64,000 nt of DNA from Flavobacterium cellulosilyticum (lineage in GTDB: Bacteria > Bacteroidota > Bacteroidia > Flavobacteriales > Flavobacteriaceae). The stretch spans positions 25,911 through 89,910 of the forward strand of contig NZ_SMFK01000016.1 in NCBI RefSeq assembly GCF_004349355.1. The letters run 5' to 3'. A program made the translations under genes and the position numbers. The notes under the pieces are model-generated. The model made no database searches. It had not been told where the DNA came from and worked only from the letters and a program-made list of their open reading frames with translations. The number at the start of each line of letters is the position of its first letter. The stretch's first letter is position 1. Positions 17,046-25,169 of this stretch are shown in pieces.

Positions 17046-18356
17046 TTATTTTTCTCTAATATAGATATCAATTGGCACACCTGATAAATCCCAATTCTCA
17101 CGGATTTTATTTTCAAGGTAACGTTTGTAAGGTTCTTTTACATATTGTGGCATATTGGCAAAAAACACAAATTGAGGAGTTTTTGTTGGCAATTGCATGC
17201 AATATTTAATTTTTACATATTTCCCTTTTGTTGCCGGTGGCGGATAGGCTTCAATCACTTTCAACATGTATTCGTTGAATTTTGAAGTCGCAATACGCTG
17301 TTGTCTGTTTTCATAAACCTGAACTGTTGCTTCTAAAGCTTTCAACAAACGCTGTTTCGTTAATGCAGAAACAAAAAGAATAGGCACATCAGTAAATGGC
17401 ATCAATTCTTCTCTAATTTTAGCTTCATAATCACGGGTTGACATCGTTTCTTTTTCGACCAAATCCCATTTGTTTACCAAAATCACAACTCCTTTACGGT
17501 TTTTTTCGGCCAACCAAAAAATACTTTGATCTTGACCTTCAAATCCACGAGTGGCATCAATGATCAAAATACATATATCGGCATGTTCTATCGCACGAAC
17601 CGAACGCATAACCGAATAAAATTCTAAATCTTCTTTTACTTTCGCTTTACGACGAATTCCTGCTGTATCTACCAAGTTGAATTCAAAACCAAAACGGTCA
17701 AATTTAGTATCAATAGCATCACGAGTGGTACCAGCGATGTCTGTTACCATAAAGCGTTCTTTACCTATAAGTGCGTTTATGAAACTTGACTTTCCAGCAT
17801 TAGGACGACCTACAACTGCAAAACGAGGCAAAGCAATTTCTTCTTGAGTTGGTTCTGGTTTTACAGGAAAAGCTTCAATCACAGCGTCTAATAAATCTCC
17901 CGTTCCACTTCCAGAAATACTGGCAAATGTATAATAATCACCTAAACCTAGGTTATAAAACTCGATAGCATCTTTTTCACGCATCGCATTATCCACCTTA
18001 TTTACAGCTAAAAGTACTGGTTTTTTTACTTTACGCAAAAGTCTCGCAACGATATCATCCATTGGAGTAATGCCTTCTTCAACATCAACCACAAAAATAA
18101 TTACATCCGCCTCATCAATGGCTAATTCCACTTGTTTACGGATTTCACCTTCAAAAACATCGTCAGATCCACGAACATATCCACCTGTATCTATTACAGA
18201 AAATTCCTTTCCGTTCCATTCGCTTTTTCCGTAGTTTCTATCACGGGTAACTCCCGATACTGAATCTACAATCGCTTCTCTTCTTTGTATCAATCGATTA
18301 AAAAGGGTCGATTTTCCTACGTTTGGTCTTCCTACTATGGCTACAATGTTGTTCAT
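17046..18356 (-). CDS. der: Ribosome biogenesis GTPase Der (EngA)
   Basis: 436 residues. Two tandem GTPase domains are present. The first has G1 GRPNVGKST (about residue 9), G3 DTGG and G4 NKVD; the second has G1 GRPNAGKSS (about residue 182), G3 DTAG and G4 NKWD. A C-terminal KH-like domain contains YPPPATKGKYVKIKYCMQLPTKTPQFVFFANMP. Der acts in 50S subunit assembly. Length and motifs are all standard. It is minus strand and near era, the other ribosome-assembly GTPase, with a small membrane protein gene between them. Confidence 0.98.
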   Translation of the reverse strand: MNNIVAIVGRPNVGKSTLFNRLIQRREAIVDSVSGVTRDRNYGKSEWNGKEFSVIDTGGYVRGSDDVFEGEIRKQVELAIDEADVIIFVVDVEEGITPMDDIVARLLRKVKKPVLLAVNKVDNAMREKDAIEFYNLGLGDYYTFASISGSGTGDLLDAVIEAFPVKPEPTQEEIALPRFAVVGRPNAGKSSFINALIGKERFMVTDIAGTTRDAIDTKFDRFGFEFNLVDTAGIRRKAKVKEDLEFYSVMRSVRAIEHADICILIIDATRGFEGQDQSIFWLAEKNRKGVVILVNKWDLVEKETMSTRDYEAKIREELMPFTDVPILFVSALTKQRLLKALEATVQVYENRQQRIATSKFNEYMLKVIEAYPPPATKGKYVKIKYCMQLPTKTPQFVFFANMPQYVKEPYKRYLENKIRENWDLSGVPIDIYIREK

Positions 18357-18537
18357 TTTTATTATTTTAGAGTGCAGATTTTAGATAGTAGATTCTGGAG
18401 ATACCAAAACTATAATTCCTTAAAATGCAGGCAATATGATATTTTAATTTTTTGCAAAGGTAGTGTTAAATCCCGTACTATCAATTTTTTTACTATTTTG
18501 CAATATTAATAATACTTTCGAATTAAAAATTTCTATT

Positions 18538-19035
18538 ATGGATGATAAAAATGACATCAGACTTCGCTTGCGTTTTTATAAAGATGTAGAAGAAAACATA
18601 GATACTGTTCGTGAAAAATTCGAGAATTACACTATAAATGGCACTTCTGATTGCCTTTTAAAGATAAAACACAATCATATTTGGATGGATATGCCAGAAT
18701 CAAAAAAAGAATTTTGGTCTCCTCATTTGCATCTGGAATTGGATTCAAAAGAAAATAATGAAACACATATCAGTGGATTATTTGGTCCCGAACCCAACTT
18801 ATGGACGTTTTTTATATTTCTGCACTTTATGATAGCCGGAATATTTATTATTTTTAGCGCTTTCGCCTACTCCAATTATGTGTTGGCGCTACCTAATTCC
18901 ACTGATTTAATCGTGATGTTGCTCATGGTGATTGTTTGGTTATTACTCTATTTCATTGCCAGACAAATCCGATTTAAAGGCTATGGTCAAATGAATGAAT
19001 TGGAATCAAAATTTATAGAGATTTTAGAATCGTAG
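18538..19035 (+). CDS. Hypothetical membrane protein
   Basis: 165 residues from the ATG at 18538. A longer frame starts at 18463, but MDDKNDIRLRLRFYKDVEENIDTVREKFENY is a more plausible N-terminus and the extra codons overlap the der promoter region. Residues about 1-90 are soluble and include a basic/aromatic stretch (LLKIKHNHIWMDMPESKKEFWSPHLHLELDS). Two transmembrane helices follow (LWTFFIFLHFMIAGIFIIFSAFAY and LIVMLLMVIVWLLLYFIARQI). I do not recognise the family; a conserved Bacteroidetes hypothetical is likely. Confidence 0.7.
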   Translation: MDDKNDIRLRLRFYKDVEENIDTVREKFENYTINGTSDCLLKIKHNHIWMDMPESKKEFWSPHLHLELDSKENNETHISGLFGPEPNLWTFFIFLHFMIAGIFIIFSAFAYSNYVLALPNSTDLIVMLLMVIVWLLLYFIARQIRFKGYGQMNELESKFIEILES

Positions 19036-19267
19036 TTATTTTAGGAGCTTTATACTGCTATTCGCTATATTCCCGATTAACAAAAACTACGACAAAAAAG
19101 CCCTGTTTTTCTAAAACGGGAGATGCCGCTACTATCAGGGCTCATTTGAACTCTAAAACACGTTTTACAACCCCTATTCATACGTGAAGGATAGCGGTCA
19201 ATGTCATTTAGTTAAGGACTTTTTTGTCATTACTGACCACTAAACACTGAATACTGACCACTAATTA
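19036..19267. other. Convergent intergenic region with degenerate ACTGACCACT repeats
   Basis: 232 bp with no gene. GCCCTG at about 19100 and CAGGGC at about 19135 could form a long-loop hairpin. From 19228 to 19265, close to the era stop codon, the sequence repeats ACTGACCACTAA and ACTGAATACTGACCACT, a member of the dispersed family noted in the findings. Confidence 0.5.
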
Positions 19268-20149
19268 TTACTGATTATACCCAAAACGTTTCAACATATT
19301 GGCGTTACTTCTCCAGTTTTTGTTGACTTTCACATACAATTCAATATGAATTTGTTTACCGAAAAATTTCTCTAAATCGGCACGAGCTTCCATTCCTACT
19401 TGTTTCAAAGCAGCTCCTTTATGACCAATAATAATTCCTTTTTGGGTTTCACGTTCTACCATAATAAGGGAACGAATTCGGATAATGGTATCCGTTTCAT
19501 TAAATTCTTCAGTTACAATTTCGACAGCATAAGGAATTTCTTTGCTGTAATTCAACAAGATTTTTTCACGAATAGTTTCGTTTACAAAGAAACGTTCCGG
19601 TTTGTCCGTCAATTGATCTTTTGGATAATACGCTGGAGATTCTGGTAACAATGAAATTATTCTTTGAAAAACTTCAGGAACATTGAAATTCTGCAAAGCG
19701 GATATTGGATAAATTTCAGCATTCGGCACTTTCTCTGTCCAAAAGGCCACTTGGGTTTCTAATTGCTCTTGATTAGAATTATCGATTTTGTTTAGCAATA
19801 ACAAAACCGGAATTTTTGAATGGATAATTTTATTGAAAAACGCTTCGTCTTTAAGTTCTTGTTCGCCAATTTCAACCATATAAATCAAAATATCAGCATC
19901 TTCAAAAGCGGATTTCACGAAATTCATCATTGATTCCTGCATTTCATAGGCAGGTTTGATGATTCCAGGAGTATCAGATAAGATCAATTGAAAATCTTCA
20001 CCGTTTACAATTCCAAGAATTCTGTGACGGGTAGTTTGCGCTTTTGAAGTAATGATGGACAATCTTTCGCCAACAAAAGCATTCATCAAAGTCGACTTCC
20101 CTACGTTTGGATTTCCGATTATATTTACAAAACCTGCTTTATGTGTCAT
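19268..20149 (-). CDS. era: GTPase Era
   Basis: 293 residues from MTHKAGFVN at 20149. The open frame extends six codons further (MKRTYN), but the family start MTHKAGFV fits better. The GTPase domain has G1 GNPNVGKST, G3 DTPGI and G4 NKID; the C-terminal KH domain has the GxxG-type IIGHKGAALKQVGMEARADLEKFFGKQIHIELYVKV. Era binds 16S rRNA near the anti-Shine-Dalgarno region during 30S maturation. Length is normal. Confidence 0.97.
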   Translation of the reverse strand: MTHKAGFVNIIGNPNVGKSTLMNAFVGERLSIITSKAQTTRHRILGIVNGEDFQLILSDTPGIIKPAYEMQESMMNFVKSAFEDADILIYMVEIGEQELKDEAFFNKIIHSKIPVLLLLNKIDNSNQEQLETQVAFWTEKVPNAEIYPISALQNFNVPEVFQRIISLLPESPAYYPKDQLTDKPERFFVNETIREKILLNYSKEIPYAVEIVTEEFNETDTIIRIRSLIMVERETQKGIIIGHKGAALKQVGMEARADLEKFFGKQIHIELYVKVNKNWRSNANMLKRFGYNQ

Positions 20150-20377
20150 ATTGTATGTTCGTTTCACTTATTTAAAGCCAAAGGATTTTAATAAGTATTG
20201 CTATTTATTTATTTTTGCAAAGGTAGGTAAATTAACGATTCTATTGAACTTTTCAGTAAATCCATACAGGAGATAAAAAATAGAATTTAAAAAAATTGTC
20301 TTTATTATCATCTTGAATCTAAAAATACGTATATTTGCATAAGTATTTTTACTTAGTTTTGTATAAAATATCCGAAT

Positions 20378-21175
20378 ATGAAAAATTTCATTCAACCAAG
20401 ATTAACAATTGTAGGCGCTGGACCTGGTGATATTGAATTAATTACCATTAAAGCGATTAAAGCATTAGAAAATGCCGATGTCGTTTTGTATGATGCCCTG
20501 GTAAACGAGGAATTATTGCAGTATGCAACGAAAGCGGAATGTGTTTTTGTTGGAAAACGAATCGGTTGTCATGCTTACAGTCAAGACCAGATTAACGACC
20601 TTATCGTTTCAAAAGCGAAAAAAATGGGTCATGTGGTGCGACTAAAAGGAGGTGATCCTTTTGTATTTGGAAGAGGGAGCGAAGAAATTGAATTTGCACA
20701 ACAATTTGGAATAGAAACTGCGATTGTCCCAGGAATATCCTCCGCATTAGGGGTTCCTGCTTCGAATGGAATTAGCCTTACGCAACGTGGAATATCTGAG
20801 AGTTTTTGGGTAATTACGGGCACAACATCCAACCATAAAATATCAAAAGATGTTCATCTTGCGTCACAATCATCGGCAACCGTAGTGATTTTGATGGGAA
20901 TGAATAAACTAGCTGAAATTGTTTCAATTTATCAAAATAATAGAACAGACGATTTAGCAATTGCCATTATTCAAAATGGAACACAAAGCACCGAAAAAAA
21001 GGTAGTTGGAACCATAAGTAGCATTTCTAAATTAGTTGAAGAACATCAAATTTCGTCACCTGCCATTATTGTTATTGGCGAAGTAGTAAAACATTCTTCT
21101 CAACTGACTACTTTTAGTCAGGAAGATTTTTCGAATGATGAGTTTGTTCTTCAGAATTTGGATATAATGGTATAA
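20378..21175 (+). CDS. cobA: Uroporphyrinogen-III C-methyltransferase
   Basis: 265 residues. The tetrapyrrole methylase fold opens TIVGAGPGDIELITIKAIKALENADVVLYDALV; the SAM-binding GGDPFVFGRGSEE and the VPGISSALGVPASNGISLTQRG segment identify SUMT. It methylates uroporphyrinogen III twice to precorrin-2, on the route to siroheme (sulfite and nitrite reduction) or cobalamin. It stands alone as a single-domain protein, without a CysG partner. TATATTTG at 20330-20337 is a good -10 element, but no -33 TTG lies at N19. Confidence 0.95.
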   Translation: MKNFIQPRLTIVGAGPGDIELITIKAIKALENADVVLYDALVNEELLQYATKAECVFVGKRIGCHAYSQDQINDLIVSKAKKMGHVVRLKGGDPFVFGRGSEEIEFAQQFGIETAIVPGISSALGVPASNGISLTQRGISESFWVITGTTSNHKISKDVHLASQSSATVVILMGMNKLAEIVSIYQNNRTDDLAIAIIQNGTQSTEKKVVGTISSISKLVEEHQISSPAIIVIGEVVKHSSQLTTFSQEDFSNDEFVLQNLDIMV

Positions 21176-21182
21176 TTAAAAA

Positions 21183-21243
21183 AACTGCCAATTCGTAAAT
21201 TAAACACATTGGTACTGTATTACTAATTTCCGAATTTGCAGTT
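21183..21243. terminator. Convergent terminator between cobA and the GlmU-like gene
   Basis: Arms AACTGCCAATTCG (21183-21195) and CGAATTTGCAGTT (21231-21243) pair at 12 of 13 positions. The loop is long (35 nt) and the T-run is weak, so efficiency is doubtful. Confidence 0.5.
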
Positions 21244-21278
21244 AATACTTATGATTTAAATTGAAGTCTTTTATTAAT

Positions 21279-22454
21279 TTAATCCTTTCTCCATTTTTTA
21301 GTTTCCTCAAAAACGTGTTCCAAAATAGCAGCTTCTTTTTCGTCAAAATCAATGTTTCTGCGACTCATTACTAATCGTGCCGTTTCAAAAGCTTTCTTTG
21401 TAATATAAGTTGAAAAACCTGAAGCACCACCCCAAGAGAAACTCGGAACAAAATTACGAGGAAATCCAGTTCCAAAAATATTAGCACTCACACCTACAAC
21501 AGTTCCTGTATTAAACATGGTATTAATTCCGCATTTACTGTGATCTCCCATCATTAAACCACAAAATTGAAGTCCTGTTTTTGCAAAACCTTCTGTTTCA
21601 TAACTCCATAACTTCACCTCTTCATAATTATTTTTAAGGTTCGAATTGTTACTATCAGCTCCAATATTACACCATTCGCCAAGAACAGAATTCCCTAAGA
21701 AACCATCGTGACCTTTATTTGAACAAGCGGATATTACCGAGTTATTTACTTCACCACCAATTTTTGAATACGGGCCAACAGTCGTTGCGCCATATATTTT
21801 TGCAGCCATTTTTACTACTGCTCCTTCGCATAAAGCAAATGGCCCACGAATAACAGAGCCTTCCATAATCTCAGTATTTTTGCCAATGTAAATTGGACCT
21901 GTAGCAGCATTCAAGGTGACAAATTCCAACTTTGCGCCTTCTTCGATAAAGATGTTTTCTTTTGCAATGGTATTGACACTTTTAGGAATCGGTTGTGATT
22001 TTCTATCTTGAGTCAATAGTTCAAAATCTTCACGAATAGCGGCATCATTTTTAGAAAAAATATCCCAAGTATTTTCAACTCGGATACATTCTCCTTCAAA
22101 TTCAATGATATCATAGGTGTCAAAATTTACTTCTTCTTGATTTTCATTGGTATAAAATGCAATTACATCATCCCCTTTAAAAATAGCCTGATTCACGTTC
22201 AAATCACTTACCATTTCTGCTAAAATTTCATTTGGAAGAAAGGAAGCATTGATCATCACATTGTCCTCCATTTCAACCATTGGAAACTTATCTGATAAAT
22301 AATCCTCGGTCAGCGTTGTTGTTGTAGAACCCAATCGCATTTCCCATTTTTGACGAATCGTCATTATTCCAATAAGAATATCAGCAACTGGTTTTGTAAA
22401 AGTAAAAGGCAATAGAGCGTTTCTTGATGGTCCGTCGAAAAGTATATAATTCAT
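21279..22454 (-). CDS. GlmU-family sugar nucleotidyltransferase-like protein
   Basis: 391 residues. The N-terminal part (MNYILFDGPSRNALLPFTFTKPVADILIGIMTIRQKWE) matches the Bacteroidetes putative sugar nucleotidyltransferase group. The C-terminal half is a left-handed beta-helix of hexapeptide repeats (IGKNTEIMEGSVIRGPFALCEGAVVKMAAKIYGATTVGPYSKIGGEVNNSVI). The classical GlmU pyrophosphorylase loop GxGTRM is not visible at the N-terminus, so nucleotide transfer is uncertain. It is separated from rpmE by 162 bp, and a terminator lies there. Degenerate TTTCAGATTTTAG repeats lie just before its start codon (22456-22493). Confidence 0.85.
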   Translation of the reverse strand: MNYILFDGPSRNALLPFTFTKPVADILIGIMTIRQKWEMRLGSTTTTLTEDYLSDKFPMVEMEDNVMINASFLPNEILAEMVSDLNVNQAIFKGDDVIAFYTNENQEEVNFDTYDIIEFEGECIRVENTWDIFSKNDAAIREDFELLTQDRKSQPIPKSVNTIAKENIFIEEGAKLEFVTLNAATGPIYIGKNTEIMEGSVIRGPFALCEGAVVKMAAKIYGATTVGPYSKIGGEVNNSVISACSNKGHDGFLGNSVLGEWCNIGADSNNSNLKNNYEEVKLWSYETEGFAKTGLQFCGLMMGDHSKCGINTMFNTGTVVGVSANIFGTGFPRNFVPSFSWGGASGFSTYITKKAFETARLVMSRRNIDFDEKEAAILEHVFEETKKWRKD

Positions 22455-22567
22455 TTGAGATTTCAGATTTTAGTTTTAGATTTCAGATTTCAGCTGTTAT
22501 TCGACTGAAAAATGAAATTAAAATCACTATTTAATTTTGTCAAAGTTACAAAGTTAATTCCATAAAA

Positions 22568-22591
22568 AAACTCCCCAAAAATGGAGAGTTT
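22568..22591 (-). terminator. Terminator after rpmE
   Basis: A 9-bp stem with one G-T wobble lies 26 bp beyond the rpmE stop codon. On the minus strand the hairpin is followed by a run of seven T. Confidence 0.8.
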
Positions 22592-22616
22592 CATATAATT
22601 GATAAACTGATAAATA

Positions 22617-22868
22617 TTATTTACCGTGTTTAGCGTATTTAGTTTTGAATTTATCGATACGTCCCGCAGTATCAATAAGTTTAGATTTCCCTGTGTAAAA
22701 AGGGTGAGAAGTTCTTGAAATCTCCATTTTTACAACTGGATATTCAACACCATCAACTGTAAGTGTTTCTCTTGTATCTGCAGTAGATTTAGTAATAAAA
22801 ACGTCTTCGTTAGACATGTCTTTAAATGCAACTAATCTGTAATTTTCTGGGTGAATTCCTTTTTTCAT
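22617..22868 (-). CDS. rpmE2: 50S ribosomal protein L31 type B
   Basis: 83 residues. MKKGIHPENYRLVAFKDMSNEDVFITKSTADTRETL and the closing TSHPFYTGKSKLIDTAGRIDKFKTKYAKHGK are the type B L31 hallmarks. The zinc-binding CxxC of type A L31 is absent, as expected for the zinc-independent form. It has its own promoter and terminator, so it is monocistronic. Confidence 0.97.
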   Translation of the reverse strand: MKKGIHPENYRLVAFKDMSNEDVFITKSTADTRETLTVDGVEYPVVKMEISRTSHPFYTGKSKLIDTAGRIDKFKTKYAKHGK

Positions 22869-22981
22869 CTTTATTTTTATTTATTTTTTGAGCGTTTTAA
22901 TTTTGAAGCTTTCTCACTTTACGAAAAAGGTGTAAATGCAACTACTCTTTTTGTTTAAAACTATTTATTATTTTGAGTGTG

Positions 22982-23010
22982 CAAATTTACACTAATTTTT
23001 TAATAAACAA
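22982..23010 (-). promoter_or_regulatory. Promoter of rpmE
   Basis: On the minus strand, TTG (23010-23008) is followed after 18 bp by TAAATTTG (22989-22982), a near-perfect Bacteroidetes -33/-10 pair, about 110 bp upstream of the start codon. Confidence 0.7.
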
Positions 23011-23113
23011 TTCTTTGTATCGCTTTTTTTATATAATTGTAAAAAACGATTTTTATGGGTGAATAAATTGGGAATTACTATATTTGTCAATTAATAAATG
23101 AACACTTTCAATA

Positions 23114-23641
23114 ATGAATGAAATTATAAAGAAAAACGGGATTTCTTTTGGGATAATTACAGGTGTTGTTGCCGCATTAATCACAGCAACAATATACGCT
23201 ATTGATTTAAATCTCTTTACGGCTTGGTGGGTAACAGTTATTAGTATCACCATTTCTATCACAATCGCAATAGTGCTATTATCTAAAACCAAGAATGAAT
23301 TAAATGGTGTTTTTACTTTTAAAGATGCTTTTACAACTTATTTTATTTCTGCAGTTATAGGAATTATGATTTCCGTATCCTTTAGTATTATCTTATTCAA
23401 CGTAATTGACCCGTCAGCTAAAGATGCAGTTAAAGAAATCTCCATAAAATATGCCGTTGGAATGATGGAAAAATTCAACACACCAACAGCTGCAATTAAC
23501 GAAGCTGTGAAAAAATTACAAGAAAATGACCAGTTTTCAATTATTGAGCAATTAAAAGGATCTGTATTTAGTATTGTATTTAGTGCTCTTTTCGGATTAT
23601 TATTAGCTTTAGTTTTTAAAAGCAAACCTTCTCAAGAATAA
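23114..23641 (+). CDS. DUF4199 family membrane protein
   Basis: 175 residues with four predicted transmembrane helices: GISFGIITGVVAALITATIYAI, WWVTVISITISITIAIVLL, YFISAVIGIMISVSFSIILF and SIVFSALFGLLLALVFK. The layout (two N-terminal helices, a FTFKDAFTTYF amphipathic stretch, a helical loop, one last helix) is that of DUF4199. Function is unknown. It starts 8 bp before the GT2 gene and is probably co-transcribed with it. TATATTTG at 23079-23086 is a good -10 element. Confidence 0.85.
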   Translation: MNEIIKKNGISFGIITGVVAALITATIYAIDLNLFTAWWVTVISITISITIAIVLLSKTKNELNGVFTFKDAFTTYFISAVIGIMISVSFSIILFNVIDPSAKDAVKEISIKYAVGMMEKFNTPTAAINEAVKKLQENDQFSIIEQLKGSVFSIVFSALFGLLLALVFKSKPSQE

Positions 23642-23649
23642 AATTATAA

Positions 23650-24603
23650 ATGAATTTATCCCTACTTATTCCACTTCTTAACGAAGACGAATCATTAAGA
23701 GAGCTTTACACTTGGATTGTTTCAGTGATGAAGTCAAAAAACTATTCCTATGAAATCATCTTTTTAGATGATGGAAGCACGGATAAATCTTGGGCTATAA
23801 TTGAAGAGCTAGCTGCCGAAAATCCAAATGTAAAGGGCATCCGTTTTATGAGGAATTATGGAAAATCACAAGCCTTACACGCTGGTTTTGCAAAAGCACA
23901 AGGAGACGTGGTGATTACAATGGATGCAGACTTGCAAGATAGTCCTGAGGAAATTCCTGGATTATACGAGATGATTGTAACTCAAAATTATGATTTGGTT
24001 TCAGGATGGAAAAAGAAACGCTATGATTCTATTATGGCAAAAAACCTGCCTTCAAAATTATTCAATTGGGCTGCTAGAAAAACTTCTGGTGTTCAATTAA
24101 ATGATTTTAATTGTGGTTTAAAAGCATATAAAAACGTAGTGATCAAAAATATTGAAGTTTCAGGTGAAATGCACCGATACATTCCTGTTCTTGCAAAAAA
24201 CGCAGGTTTTGGCAAAATAGGAGAACAAATAGTCCAACATCAAGCCAGAAAGTACGGAGAAACAAAATTTGGAATGGAACGTTTCATTAATGGGTTTCTC
24301 GATTTAATAACGATTTGGTTTATTTCTAAATTTGGAAAAAGACCCATGCATCTCTTTGGGGCTTTAGGTTCTTTGATGTTTATCATAGGTTTTGTTTCAG
24401 CTGGATATATAGGGTTTTCAAAATTGTACCACATGTATAATGGCATGCGATATAGCTTAGTAACAGATAATCCTTGGTTTTACATTGCACTAACCACAAT
24501 GATATTAGGCACTCAATTGTTTTTGGCAGGTTTTCTAGGTGAAATCATTCTAAGAACAAAAAACAATGAGAAACGCTATAAAGTTTCAATGGAATTAAAT
24601 TAA
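23650..24603 (+). CDS. Glycosyltransferase family 2, membrane-bound
   Basis: 317 residues. The GT-A domain opens MNLSLLIPLLNEDESLRELYTWI; the nucleotide-sugar DxD-like motif is in VVITMDADLQDSPEEIPGLYEMI; and FNCGLKAYKNVV marks the dolichol-phosphate-mannose-synthase/GtrB subgroup. Two C-terminal transmembrane helices (LFGALGSLMFIIGFVSAGYIGF and FYIALTTMILGTQLFLAGFLGEIIL) anchor the protein. The likely reaction is transfer of a sugar to a polyprenyl phosphate at the inner membrane. It follows the DUF4199 gene by 8 bp, the usual Flavobacterium pairing. Confidence 0.93.
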   Translation: MNLSLLIPLLNEDESLRELYTWIVSVMKSKNYSYEIIFLDDGSTDKSWAIIEELAAENPNVKGIRFMRNYGKSQALHAGFAKAQGDVVITMDADLQDSPEEIPGLYEMIVTQNYDLVSGWKKKRYDSIMAKNLPSKLFNWAARKTSGVQLNDFNCGLKAYKNVVIKNIEVSGEMHRYIPVLAKNAGFGKIGEQIVQHQARKYGETKFGMERFINGFLDLITIWFISKFGKRPMHLFGALGSLMFIIGFVSAGYIGFSKLYHMYNGMRYSLVTDNPWFYIALTTMILGTQLFLAGFLGEIILRTKNNEKRYKVSMELN

Positions 24604-24646
24604 AGAAACTTGAGGATACAATTTGTGATTTCAATTATTAATAACA

Positions 24647-25102
24647 ATGGAGATAGATGTTATTCAAAATAAAATATTTGAAATAAGAGGAATCAAAGTA
24701 ATGTTTGATTTTGACTTGGCTTCTTTATATAATATCGAAACACGTGTTTTAAAACAAGCTGTAAAAAGAAACAGCAACCGGTTCCCCGAAGATTTCATGT
24801 TTAGACTTACTGAGCCTGAGATAAATCAAATGGTACCACAATCTGTGATACCATCAAAAAGCAATCGAGGTGGCGCTTTACCTTTCGCATTTACAGAACA
24901 AGGGATCGCAATCTTATCTAGCGTATTAAATAGTGAAAAAGCAATTGAACTAACTATTTCAATTATTAGAGCATTTGTAACTTTTAGACAATTTTCATTG
25001 ACTTACAGTGAATTAAAAGAAAGATTTACAGCTATAGAAAGCCAATTCCCGGATATTTACAAAGCCATAAATTACCTAGTTGACAAAGAGGATGTTTCAT
25101 AA
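24647..25102 (+). CDS. ORF6N domain-containing protein
   Basis: 151 residues. MEIDVIQNKIFEIRGIKVMFDFDLASLYNIETRVLKQAVKRNSNRFPEDFMFRLTEPEI is the ORF6N DNA-binding domain seen in phage and mobile-element regulators. A helical C-terminus follows (FTEQGIAILSSVLNSEKAIELTISIIRAFVTFRQF, as in these proteins). It sits between an ordinary glycosyltransferase gene and a phosphomutase gene with no other phage genes nearby, so it may be a domesticated or stranded mobile gene. The role is unknown. Confidence 0.9.
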   Translation: MEIDVIQNKIFEIRGIKVMFDFDLASLYNIETRVLKQAVKRNSNRFPEDFMFRLTEPEINQMVPQSVIPSKSNRGGALPFAFTEQGIAILSSVLNSEKAIELTISIIRAFVTFRQFSLTYSELKERFTAIESQFPDIYKAINYLVDKEDVS

Positions 25103-25169
25103 ACTAACAAGGAAAGAACCCAAATAGGATATAAAAAATAATAAAAAATAACTTTCAAAACGAACCAAG

